Shown here one piece after another: positions 18,867-28,900 of a stretch of DNA of 64,000 bases. The stretch comes from Pseudomonadota bacterium (GTDB lineage Bacteria; Pseudomonadota; Alphaproteobacteria; Rhizobiales; Xanthobacteraceae). The position numbers were made by a program, and so were the translations under genes. Where the stretch lies: the NCBI GenBank assembly GCA_023386635.1, contig JAEWJH010000133.1:1-64000 (forward strand), written 5' to 3'. The notes beneath the pieces were generated by a model. It did not search any database and had not been told where the DNA came from. It saw nothing but the letters and a program-made list of their open reading frames with translations. The stretch's first letter is position 1. The number at the start of each line of letters is the position of its first letter.

Positions 18867-19877
18867 ATGAAGACCCTGATGCGGCGGCTCGCCCTTTCCC
18901 TGGCGGTGGTCGCCGGTATGACCACGGCCGCGGCGGCACAATCCAAGGTGACGATCGCCATCGGCGGCGCGGCGTGCCTGTGCTACCTGCCGACGGTGCT
19001 GGCGAAGCAGCTCGGCGAATACGACAAGGCCGGCGTCAATGTCGAACTCGTCGATTTCAAAGGCGGCTCGCAGTCGCTCACCGCGGTGATCGGCGGCAGC
19101 GCCGACGTCGTCTCCGGCTATTTCGACCACTGTGTCAATCTCGCGGCCAAGAACCAGGCGCTGCAGGCATTCGTCGTCTATGACCGCTATCCAGGTCTCG
19201 CGCTGGTGGTGTCGCCAAAGGAAACCGCCAACATCAAGTCGGTGAAGGACCTCGCCGGCAAGGCCGTTGGTGTCAGCGCGCCCGGTTCGTCGACCGACTT
19301 CTTCCTGAAGTATCTGCTGGCGAAGAACGGCGTCGATCCGAACTCCGTCGGCGTCGTCGGCGTCGGTCTCGGCGCGACGGCGGTGGCGGCGATGGAGCAG
19401 GGCAAGGTGCAGGCCGCGGTGCTGCTCGATCCTGCAGTGACCGTGCTGCAGAACCGCAACAAGGACCTCAAGATCCTCAGCGACACGCGCACCCAGCACG
19501 ACACGCTGGAAGTGTTCGGCGGGGAATATCCGGGCGGCGCGCTTTACACCAAGGCGAGCTGGATCGAGGCGCATCCGAAGGAGACGCAGGCGCTCGCAAC
19601 CGCGATCGTCAACACGCTGAAGTGGATTCATTCGCATACGCCGGAAGAGATTATGGCGAAGATGCCGCCGGAACTGGTCGGCGCCGACAAGGCCGGCTAT
19701 CTCGCGGCGCTCAAGAACACCATCCCGATGTATTCGGAAACCGGCATGATGGACCCGAAGGGCGCGCAGGCCGTGCTGACCGTGTTCAGTCAGTCCTCGG
19801 CCGAGGTGAAGAACGCCAAGATCGATCTGTCGAAGACCTACACCAACAAGTTCGTCGAGACGGCGAACAAGAAGTAG
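18867..19877 (+). CDS. ABC transporter substrate-binding protein (NMT1/THI5-like, TauA/SsuA fold)
   Basis: This 336-residue periplasmic protein has a Sec signal peptide (1-23, ending TTAAAAQ) and an NMT1-type binding domain. Family features are ACLCYLPTVLAKQLGEYDKA, GGSADVVSGYFDHCVNLAAK and VGVSAPGSSTDFFLKYLLAK. GGAGG precedes ATG 18867. It completes the ATPase-permease-binding protein operon. The ligand (sulfonate, pyrimidine, nitrile or similar) cannot be told; no linked catabolic gene identifies it. Confidence 0.88.
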   Translation: MKTLMRRLALSLAVVAGMTTAAAAQSKVTIAIGGAACLCYLPTVLAKQLGEYDKAGVNVELVDFKGGSQSLTAVIGGSADVVSGYFDHCVNLAAKNQALQAFVVYDRYPGLALVVSPKETANIKSVKDLAGKAVGVSAPGSSTDFFLKYLLAKNGVDPNSVGVVGVGLGATAVAAMEQGKVQAAVLLDPAVTVLQNRNKDLKILSDTRTQHDTLEVFGGEYPGGALYTKASWIEAHPKETQALATAIVNTLKWIHSHTPEEIMAKMPPELVGADKAGYLAALKNTIPMYSETGMMDPKGAQAVLTVFSQSSAEVKNAKIDLSKTYTNKFVETANKK

Positions 19878-19924
19878 TGGTTTCGACCGCTCATGCGCAT
19901 CGCTGATGGCGATGAGGGGCGATG

Positions 19925-20062
19925 CTCTCACCACGTCATGCGCGGGCTTGGCCCGCGCATCCACGTTTTGCTTCGCCTCGGAGAGGAAAGGCGTGGATGG
20001 CCGGGACAGAGGCGTTCGAAAGAACGCCGTTCTTCGAACGGCTATACCCGGCCATGACGGGT
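19925..20062 (+). repeat. Dispersed intergenic palindromic repeat, type B (copy 2)
   Basis: It starts CGTCATGCGCGGGCTTGGCC and has arms CATCCACG/CGTGGATG flanking TTTTGCTTCGCCTC. An inner perfect palindrome GCGTTCGAAAGAACGCCGTT follows, and it ends CCCGGCCATGACGGG. It matches the modules of the copy at 11020-11115. It fills most of the gap between the binding protein gene and pdxY. Confidence 0.65.
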
Positions 20063-20114
20063 GGATGCAGCTGTGTGTCTGCCACAAGGCCCGCGTTGCT
20101 TCTCGAGTAATGCG

Positions 20115-20963
20115 ATGATGCTGCTCTCGATCCAGTCGCATGTGGCGTATGGCCATGTCGGCAACGCCGCGGCGGTGTTTCCGCTGCAGCGGCTCGGCAT
20201 CGAGGTGCTGCCGGTGCATACGGTGCAGTTCGCGAGCCATGCCGGCTATGGTCCGCCGCAGGGCAGCGTGATGGATGCGGCATCGATCGCCGCGGTGATC
20301 GACGGGCTCGAGGCGCGCGGCGCGCTCGCGCGCTGCGACGGCATCCTGACCGGCTATCTCGGTTCGCCCACGCTCGGCGACGTGGTGCTCGATGCGGTCG
20401 CGCGGCTGCAGCGGCACAATCCGCGCGCGGTCTATTGCTGCGATCCGGTGATCGGCGACAGCGATGGCGGCGTCTATGTCGCGCCGGAGATCGTGACGTT
20501 CTTTCGCGACCGGGCGATCGCGCAGGCGAAAATCGTCACGCCCAATGCGTTCGAGCTCGCCGAATTTTTCGGGCAAGCCGTCGAAACGCTGGATGATGCG
20601 AAGGCTGCGATCGCTCACCTGCAACGGCGGGGGCCTCAAGTCGTGCTCGCGACCTCGTTGCAGCTTGCCGATACGCCGGCCGACAGGCTCGACGTTCTGG
20701 TGGCGGATGGCCCGCGCGTCGCGCGGGTGCGCACGCCGCTGCTGCCAGGCATTCTGCATGGCACCGGCGATCTGATCGCGGCGCTGTTCACGGCGCACTA
20801 TCTGCGCGGCGGGGTCGCGGCGCGCGCCGCGGAAGCCGCAGTGTCGTCGGTCTATGGCGTCATCGCCCGCACGCTGGCTGAGGAGCGGGAGGAACTGGCA
20901 CTGGTCGCGGCGCAGGACGAGTTCGTCGCGCCGTCGCAGCGCTTCGTCGCGGAGCCGGTGTGA
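20115..20963 (+). CDS. pdxY: Pyridoxal kinase PdxY
   Basis: Phosphorylates pyridoxal in the vitamin B6 salvage pathway. The 282-residue ribokinase-fold protein begins MMLLSIQSHVAYGHVGNAAA and contains DGILTGYLGSPTLGDVVLDA and YCCDPVIGDSDGGVYVAPEI. The ATP/anion-hole motif LHGTGDLIAALF supplies catalytic Asp219. Length matches PdxY (about 287). The start may be ATG 20115 or 20118. The Nudix gene begins at its stop codon, so the two are coupled. Confidence 0.93.
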   Translation: MMLLSIQSHVAYGHVGNAAAVFPLQRLGIEVLPVHTVQFASHAGYGPPQGSVMDAASIAAVIDGLEARGALARCDGILTGYLGSPTLGDVVLDAVARLQRHNPRAVYCCDPVIGDSDGGVYVAPEIVTFFRDRAIAQAKIVTPNAFELAEFFGQAVETLDDAKAAIAHLQRRGPQVVLATSLQLADTPADRLDVLVADGPRVARVRTPLLPGILHGTGDLIAALFTAHYLRGGVAARAAEAAVSSVYGVIARTLAEEREELALVAAQDEFVAPSQRFVAEPV

Positions 20964-21703
20964 TGCGCTTGCCGGCCGCACGGCTGCGGGGCGTCGCGGC
21001 GGGTGTCGCGTCGGTGCAGACGCTCGATATCGCGCTCGGTGATGCGCCATGGCGGTTCGAGCGCGAGCACAGCGACGCGATCGCCGCGCATTTCGCGCGG
21101 CTGCGCGAGAGCAAGCCGGCCTTGTGGAATGGGCCGGTCCTGTTGTTTCGCGATTGCGCGATCGCGGAGACTACCTTCAAAGCGGCGGCATTCCGCGCCG
21201 ACTATGCCAGTTTCCTCGCGTGGCTCGAGGGCATCGATGACGGTGCCGAGACGGCGGCCGGGGTGCGCAACTGCTTCGCCTGTCCGGTGGTGGAAAGCCG
21301 CGACGGGGCATTTTTGCTCGGCGAGATGGCAGAACACACGGCCAATGCCGGACAGATTTACTTTCCATGCGGCACGCCCGATCTCGATGATGTTGCCGAT
21401 GGCCGCGTCGATCTCGATGCCAGCGTGGCCCGCGAATTGCGCGAGGAAACCGGGCTTCTGACAGCCGACCTCGTCCCGGTGCCCGGCTGGACGGTCGTGT
21501 CGGACGGGCCGTATGTCGCGCTGCTGCGGCGCTTCCGCTCGGCTTTGCCGGCGGATGTCTTGCGCGATACGGTGCGCGCCACGCTGCGCGCGGAGCCGAA
21601 TCCCGAATTGCGCGATATCGTGATGGTACGCGCTCGCTCCGGCATCACCGACGCGATGCCGGCTTTCGTGCGAGCGTTCCTGACGCAAGTTTTCGACAGG
21701 TGA
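20963..21703 (+). CDS. Nudix-family hydrolase
   Basis: This 246-residue protein has a Nudix-like fold in its C-terminal half. The catalytic second half of the Nudix box is clear (ARELREETGL at about 156-165), preceded by IYFPCGTPDLDD. The first half of the box is stretched and lacks the canonical GX5E spacing. The N-terminal 100 residues are a separate helper region (WNGPVLLFRDCAIAETTF). Substrate unknown: a nucleoside diphosphate derivative is expected from the family. It overlaps pdxY by one base and is followed three bases later by ppk2, implying one transcript. Confidence 0.75.
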   Translation: MRLPAARLRGVAAGVASVQTLDIALGDAPWRFEREHSDAIAAHFARLRESKPALWNGPVLLFRDCAIAETTFKAAAFRADYASFLAWLEGIDDGAETAAGVRNCFACPVVESRDGAFLLGEMAEHTANAGQIYFPCGTPDLDDVADGRVDLDASVARELREETGLLTADLVPVPGWTVVSDGPYVALLRRFRSALPADVLRDTVRATLRAEPNPELRDIVMVRARSGITDAMPAFVRAFLTQVFDR

Positions 21704-21706
21704 TCG

Positions 21707-22696
21707 ATGGCCAAGAACGATGACAAGGACACGAAAAGCGACAAGAAGGACAACGGCGCGAATGCGCCGGCCGTGCCGCCCGCCATCATCGCCGATCTGA
21801 TCAGGCGCGTGCGTGTCACGCAGCCCGAAAAATTCCGCCTCGCCGATGTCGATCCGTCGGACAAGCTCGGTCTCGATCGCGACAAGGATCTGCTGAAGGA
21901 AATCGTCGGCGAGATCGCCCGCAAGCAGGAATGGCTCTACGCCGAAGGCCGGCGCGCGGTGCTGGTGATCCTGCAGGCGATGGACGCAGGCGGCAAGGAC
22001 GGCACCATCGAGCGCGTGTTCTCCGGCATTAATCCGCAAGGTTGCCAGGTGCATTCGTTCAAGACGCCGAGCGCGGAGGAACTGTCGCACGATTTCCTGT
22101 GGCGGACGACGGTCGCGCTGCCGCAGCGCGGACATATCGGCGTGTTCAACCGATCCTATTATGAAGAAGTGCTGGTGGTGCGCGTGCATCCCGAGATGCT
22201 CGAGCGCCAGGGGATCGACAGCAGCGCCGTCGATAAAAAATTCTGGGAGGAGCGCTTCGAGTCGATCCGCCGGTTCGAGCAGCATCTGGTGCGCAACGGC
22301 ACCACGGTGCTGAAATTCCATCTGCGCATCTCGCTGGAGGAACAGCGCGAGCGTTTTCTCGAGCGACTGCGCAAGCCGGAGAAGCGCTGGAAGTTCTCGC
22401 TCGGCGATCTCGAGGAGCGCAAGCTGTGGGATCGCTATATGGAAGCCTACGAGGCGGCGATCCGCGCCACCGCGACGCCGGAGGCGCCGTGGCATGTGGT
22501 GCCGGCCGACCGGAAATGGGCGGCGGCCGCGGCGGTGGCTGCCGTGCTGCACGACACCCTGACCCGGATGGACCCGCGGCCGGGCCCGGTTCCTGCGAGT
22601 TCACGCAAGGCCTATGAGGCAGCGGAACAGGCGCTGCTGGCCGAGGCGGCGGCAATCGGCTCAAAAAGCGGCTCAAAGGGCGGTTCGAAAGGCTGA
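21707..22696 (+). CDS. ppk2: Polyphosphate kinase 2 family protein
   Basis: Transfers phosphate between polyphosphate and nucleotides. The 329-residue single-domain PPK2 has a charged N-terminal tail (KNDDKDTKSDKKDN), Walker A in QAMDAGGKDGT (92-100), then ERVFSGINPQGCQVHSFKTP, the lid-region FLWRTTVALPQRGHIGVFNR and RSYYEEVLVVRVHPEML. The C-terminal Gly/Ser/Lys repeats (GSKSGSKGGSKG) are low complexity. NPQGC..SFK is the type seen in class III or AMP/ADP-phosphorylating members, but direction and nucleotide cannot be fixed by eye. Confidence 0.9.
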   Translation: MAKNDDKDTKSDKKDNGANAPAVPPAIIADLIRRVRVTQPEKFRLADVDPSDKLGLDRDKDLLKEIVGEIARKQEWLYAEGRRAVLVILQAMDAGGKDGTIERVFSGINPQGCQVHSFKTPSAEELSHDFLWRTTVALPQRGHIGVFNRSYYEEVLVVRVHPEMLERQGIDSSAVDKKFWEERFESIRRFEQHLVRNGTTVLKFHLRISLEEQRERFLERLRKPEKRWKFSLGDLEERKLWDRYMEAYEAAIRATATPEAPWHVVPADRKWAAAAAVAAVLHDTLTRMDPRPGPVPASSRKAYEAAEQALLAEAAAIGSKSGSKGGSKG

Positions 22697-22827
22697 CCTA
22701 TCGTCGATCATGCGCCGCTTGCCAGAGCGGCCCGACCTCCGCTAGAAGAAACCCTCGCTGGCCTTTTAACCGCAGATTCACGCTCTTGCGCGAGGTTGGG
22801 CCGGTCACGATGAGGGTTTTGACGCAG

Positions 22828-22932
22828 ATGACCACGCGGCACGATATCCGCGCGATCGACCGGGGGCCTGTCCAGGCTCGGCCGGCTGCTGCCCTCATTC
22901 TGGGTTCGCTGCTGCTCCTTACCTGCCCCTGA
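22828..22932 (+). CDS. Leader peptide of leuA (leucine attenuator)
   Basis: A 34-codon frame ends AALILGSLLLLTCP then TGA, with seven Leu/Ile codons in nine, four of them consecutive Leu codons. GAGGG lies about eleven bases upstream of ATG 22828; an in-frame ATG at 22810 would add six residues. The stop codon lies inside an alternative RNA stem (see 22926-23004). Position 107 bases ahead of leuA fits a leucine-sensing leader. Confidence 0.82.
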   Translation: MTTRHDIRAIDRGPVQARPAAALILGSLLLLTCP

Positions 22933-23004
22933 GGGCCGGCCGGGCGGTTTGTGCCTGGGCACTCAGGGGTTCGCGAGCAACGACGAAACCCAGTGAGCGC
23001 CCCT
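22926..23004 (+). promoter_or_regulatory. leuA leader alternative RNA stems (attenuator)
   Basis: CCCCTGAG (22926-22933) pairs perfectly with CTCAGGGG (22962-22969). The same AGGGG (22965-22969) plus CGC (22972-22974) can instead pair with GCG plus CCCCT (22997-23004). The two stems are mutually exclusive and the first overlaps the leader stop codon. The second stem lacks a strong T-tract, so termination may need another factor. Confidence 0.65.
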
Positions 23005-23038
23005 TGATGATGGCGCAACAGCGAAGGACCCGATCTCC

Positions 23039-24628
<1,590 letters not shown>

Positions 24629-24663
24629 CCACACGAAAATCAGCTGACGGGCAAAATGACGCA

Positions 24664-24685
24664 CGGCCGCAGGAAACTGCGGCCG
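24664..24685 (+). terminator. Hairpin after leuA (possible terminator)
   Basis: CGGCCGCAG (24664-24672) pairs with CTGCGGCCG (24677-24685) across a GAAA tetraloop, 36 bases after the leuA stop. There is no T-tract directly after it, so it may act as an RNA 3'-end stabiliser or Rho-assisted terminator. Confidence 0.5.
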
Positions 24686-24842
24686 CTTGCGTTCATGCCC
24701 GTATTTTGATGTTCGCGCGCCGCTTTCTGAACGGCGGTGCATCTACATTGCAGAGAATTAATTGTGGCCGAAGCTTAACTTGTGAGCACGGCATCACGAC
24801 CTTCTACTCAGCGCATTAACGTTCACGCAGAGGAGAACTTCG

Positions 24843-25493
24843 ATGTTGAAATCTGTTCTGGCTGGCACGACCGCACTCGCGATTGTCGGCGCGACATTCG
24901 CTTATGCGCAGCAGCCCCCGCGCGGTCCGCGCGGCGATCACTGGCGTCCGTCGGCGGAAGACATCAGTGCCTTCACCGATGCCCGGATCGCCGGTTTGAA
25001 AGCCGGGTTGAAGCTGACCGCGGATCAGGAGAAGAACTGGCCGGCGGTGGAGACCGCGTTGCGCGATCTCGCCAAACAACGCGCCGAGCGCGCGCAGGCG
25101 CGGGCCGATGCCCGTTCGGCGGGACCGAAGGGCGACGCAAAGCCGGGCGACAAGCCCGGCGACGTGAAGCGCGATCCGATCGAGCGGCTGCGTCAGCGCG
25201 CCGACCGGATGACCGATACCGGCACCGCGCTGAAGAAGCTCGCGGATGCGGCCGCGCCGCTCTATCAGAGCCTCGATGAGGGCCAGAAGCATCGCTTCAT
25301 GATGCTGGCGCGGATCGGCATGGGCGGCATGGACCGTGGGATGGATCGCGGCTTCGAGCGGCATGGCCGCCATCATGGTGGGCATGGCTGGCGGCATCAT
25401 GGTCCGCGCGGAGATATGGAACGCGGCATGGGTCCTGGTATGGGTCCCGATGGCGGTCCGGCTGGCGGCCCCGGCGGTAGCCAGCGGCTCTAA
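24843..25493 (+). CDS. Spy/CpxP-type LTxxQ periplasmic protein
   Basis: The 216-residue protein has a signal peptide (1-23, ending TFAYAQQ). A helical region follows with the family motif LKLTADQEKNW (about 56-66), a charged helix AKQRAERAQARADARSAG, and a second helical half. The last 60 residues are unusually rich in Met, Gly, His and Arg (RHGRHHGGHGWRHHGPRG and repeated MDRG/MGPG), which suggests metal binding. Spy-like proteins are periplasmic chaperones induced by envelope or copper stress; function here is inferred from family. AGAGGAGAAC precedes ATG 24843. A strong terminator follows. Confidence 0.82.
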   Translation: MLKSVLAGTTALAIVGATFAYAQQPPRGPRGDHWRPSAEDISAFTDARIAGLKAGLKLTADQEKNWPAVETALRDLAKQRAERAQARADARSAGPKGDAKPGDKPGDVKRDPIERLRQRADRMTDTGTALKKLADAAAPLYQSLDEGQKHRFMMLARIGMGGMDRGMDRGFERHGRHHGGHGWRHHGPRGDMERGMGPGMGPDGGPAGGPGGSQRL

Positions 25494-25578
25494 CCGAATG
25501 GAGAGGGGGAGCGGCACGTCAGGCCCCCCGTCATGCCGTTCCCTTCTCTTGCGCCGGATGAAACGGCGCGATCCCCAG

Positions 25579-25608
25579 ACCGCCGGGCTCCCGCCCGGCG
25601 GTTTTTTG
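25579..25608 (+). terminator. Rho-independent terminator
   Basis: ACCGCCGGGC (25579-25588) pairs perfectly with GCCCGGCGGT (25593-25602) over a four-base loop and runs straight into TTTTTT. It closes the Spy-like gene. Confidence 0.88.
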
Positions 25609-25719
25609 TTTTCTTCGCTTTTTTCCGGCGAAACAAGCTGTTGGCAGGGTGCGGCATGCTGGACAGGCCACGGTCGCTTTGCTAAACGACCCGCGCCTCA
25701 TGGTTTTCCGTGCGGCTGC

Positions 25720-25795
<76 letters not shown>

Positions 25796-25933
25796 ATCTG
25801 GTCAATGACTCAGATTGGTTCGGACCCGAAAATACTCCACCCGCTTTACAACCCATTTTACAGGTTTGTTCGCGTTCGAGCGTCATGATCGCGATTTCGG
25901 CGAGCTTGGCCTCTCGCCGATCCGGTGCGCCTC

Positions 25934-28900
25934 TCAGTATTCCCATTCCACGCCGGCGCCGACGCCGGTATTGCCGCTGGCGTCCGCGTCACCCTTAAGG
26001 CGCAAGTGACGCGTCACATCGAAATCCACAGTCACGCCGCTGTCGGTCGCCGCTGTGCCGGTCTTCACGCCGACGCTCAGCCGGCGGTTGATGGAACGCG
26101 ATAATCCGACGGTCGGATTGCCATTGGCCCCGACCGAAACGTCGAGGCTATCGACGCCGAGCGATTTGCGGATGCGCTCGAACGCGTCATTGCCGCCACC
26201 GCCCGAGAACTGCGCGGCGACCTGCGCGAGTTGCAGCGCCTGCGTGGCCGAGAGGCCGCCGCTTGCCTTGGAAAACAGGATCCGCGACAGGACCTCGTCC
26301 TGCGGAAGGTCCGGCTCCGAGGAGAATGTGAAGCTCGGCTCCCGCGCGCTGCCGCCGACGGTGATGATCGCGGTCACCTCGCTGACGCTGGTCTGCGCGA
26401 CGAAGTCGAGCGACGGCATCAAGTCGCCGGTGAACACGACACGACCCCGGGTAAAGTCCAGCCGTGTGCCGGCCACCGAAATCCGTCCCCGACGCATCTC
26501 AAATGCGCCGTCGGTGACCGGATCGGAGAGTTTTCCGCGCAGCCGCAGATCGCCGCCGAGCTCGGCATCGACGCCGCGCCCGCGGACGAACACCCGGTTC
26601 GGCGCGCTCACGGTCAAATCCAACGTCGCATCGAACGCCGGCTGCCGACTTGCACGTGCCTTGTCGCGCGCCGTCGCGGCGAGGCGGGCGCGTGCCGCGG
26701 GCGGCGGCGCGACGTGGACCGTGCCGGGGATAGGACTTAACGTCGTCGGCAGCCTTTCCGGGATCGTGACGTCCAGCGATCCGACATCGATCCTGCCGGA
26801 GATCGTCGGACTGCGCGCCAGCGGCCCGGATAATGTCAGGCCGAGATTGGCGACGAGACTATAGACGTTGTTCTCGATCAGCTTCGCGTTGTTGCTCGTG
26901 ATCGCAATGCGACCGGGGAATCCCGCCGCGGCGTCGTTCTCGACTGTGCCCTGCGCGGTGATGGCTCCGCCGTTCGGCGTTTGCGCCGACAGGCGCTCGA
27001 TGGTGATCCGATTGCCATGGGCGACGATGCGTCCGGAAATATTCGTGTAACGGATGCCGAGCACCACGTCGCTATAGCTGCCGCCGGCAATCGTCGCCGT
27101 CCCGTTAATTTCGGGATGCGCGATGGCTCCGCTCGCCTTGACGTCGATGTCGAGCGCACCTGTGGCGCGCCGTCCGGCCTGCGCCAGGAAGCGATCGGTG
27201 ACGCCGAGATTGATGCGGCCCTTGGCGGCGAGCGCCAGCCCATCGCCATGGAGCGGCACCGTTCCGCTGATGCGGATCGATCCGGCGGTTTTGCTGCCGA
27301 CGGTGCCATCGATCGTCGTGTGGCCGTCGGCGAGTCGCCCGGCGGCGTTGATATCGATGGGCGGCAGGCCGGCATCGCGCGTTTGCGGAGCGGTGAGGTT
27401 GTCGATGTTCAGTTTCCAGGCGCCGCTCGGCGCGTCCGTCGTGCCGGCAATCGTCGCCTCGGCGTTCAGGGTGCCGGCGAGGCCGAGTTTTGGCATGAAA
27501 ATATCGGCGATCGAGAGCGGTACCGCCTTGGCGTTGATGGCGATGTCGTAGGTCTTGCCCACATGACCATTGATCGTCAGCCGGCCGGTGTTAAGCGTCA
27601 TCGCAAGGTTACGGATATCGACGCCGCCATCGCGCAGCGCCAGCGTCGTCGGATTCAGGAGCGCCATCCGGTTCTTGGCGCGCTGTGCTGTGAAGGTGGA
27701 CAGGTCGAGACGGATCGCATCGCTCGCGATCAGGCGTCCGCGTGCGTCAAGCGTGAAGCCGCGCGCCTGCGCGGTGAGGGTGATGTCGCTGGCCGCGGTT
27801 GCGCCTTGCGCGACCAGACGGACCTGCGAAATCTGCTCGCCGGCGATGACGGCGCGATCGATGCTGACGGTGCCGTCGACGGTCGGTTTGCGATAGACGT
27901 CCGTCGCATTCAGCCTGGCATTGAGGTGATCGATGCTGGCGCTCGCGGTTTTCACGCCGCGCGCTTGCGCGGTGAGCGCGAGATTCTGACCGCCGTCGGC
28001 GATGTTCACCGCGAGGTCGGCCTGCAATTCCCCGGCGAGCTTGGTCAGCGCAAGGGGTGAGAGATCATCGAGATTGCCCGCATCGATCGTCATGCGGCCG
28101 TCGGCGAGCCAGTCGGCCGTGACCGACACGGCACCCTTGACGACGACAGAGCCGATCCGGATATCGGCCTCGTTCACGCGCCAGCCGCCATCGTCCTGTC
28201 TGGCGACATGTACGACGCCTTGCGCCGGCTTGTCGTCGACGGTGCCGGACAACGTCGTCCGGGCATCGATCTGGCCGATGATGTCGGTTGCCGTCGTCTC
28301 CAGCACGAGGCGCGGGATCGGTCTGCCGAGCGCCTGGGCATCGGCTACCGTCAGGGTCGCCTTGGCGTTAGGGCGTTCGAGCGTCCCGGTCAGCTTGGCG
28401 GTCAGGTCGGCATGGCCGGCGAGGCGGCTATCGGCGCGTTTCAGATCGGGGACGTTCGCCTGAACGTCAATATCGGCGCGGTCGACCGTCGCTTGTCCGT
28501 CGAGCCGCGCGGATGCATGAGCGCCATTCAGGCGCAGATCGCCGAACCCGAAGCCGCCGGCAGGTAGCGAACTTACGCGGCCCTTGAGCGCAACACGGCC
28601 GCCGGCAAGACCGTCGATGGCCGCGATGCCGGTGGCAAAGCGCGTGGCCTGTCCGTCGAGATCGGCATGGAACTGGCTGTCTTTCGGCACGCCGGTGAGA
28701 TCGGCCTTGAGGCCCAACGCGCCGCGCAGTTGCACGCCGGACAAGCCGCTGAAATGTGCAAGGTCTGGAACATCGGCCGTCAGGCGGCCTTTCAGTTCCT
28801 TGCTGCCGATCCGTCCGTTGAAACGCCCTTGTGCTGTCGCGGTCTCGATCTGTGCGGTTTCGACATCGGCGCCGCCATCGCCCCAGCGCCCCGCAAGCGT

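Noticed and set aside
19906..20118. Small plus-strand open frames across the type B repeat
   Set aside because: Translation of a palindromic repeat (for example LARASTFCFASERKGVDGR); such pseudo-peptides follow the repeat, not a gene.
18423..21050. 875-codon minus-strand open frame spanning ABC permease, binding protein, repeat and pdxY
   Set aside because: It crosses four well-supported plus-strand features and has low-complexity Arg/His composition.
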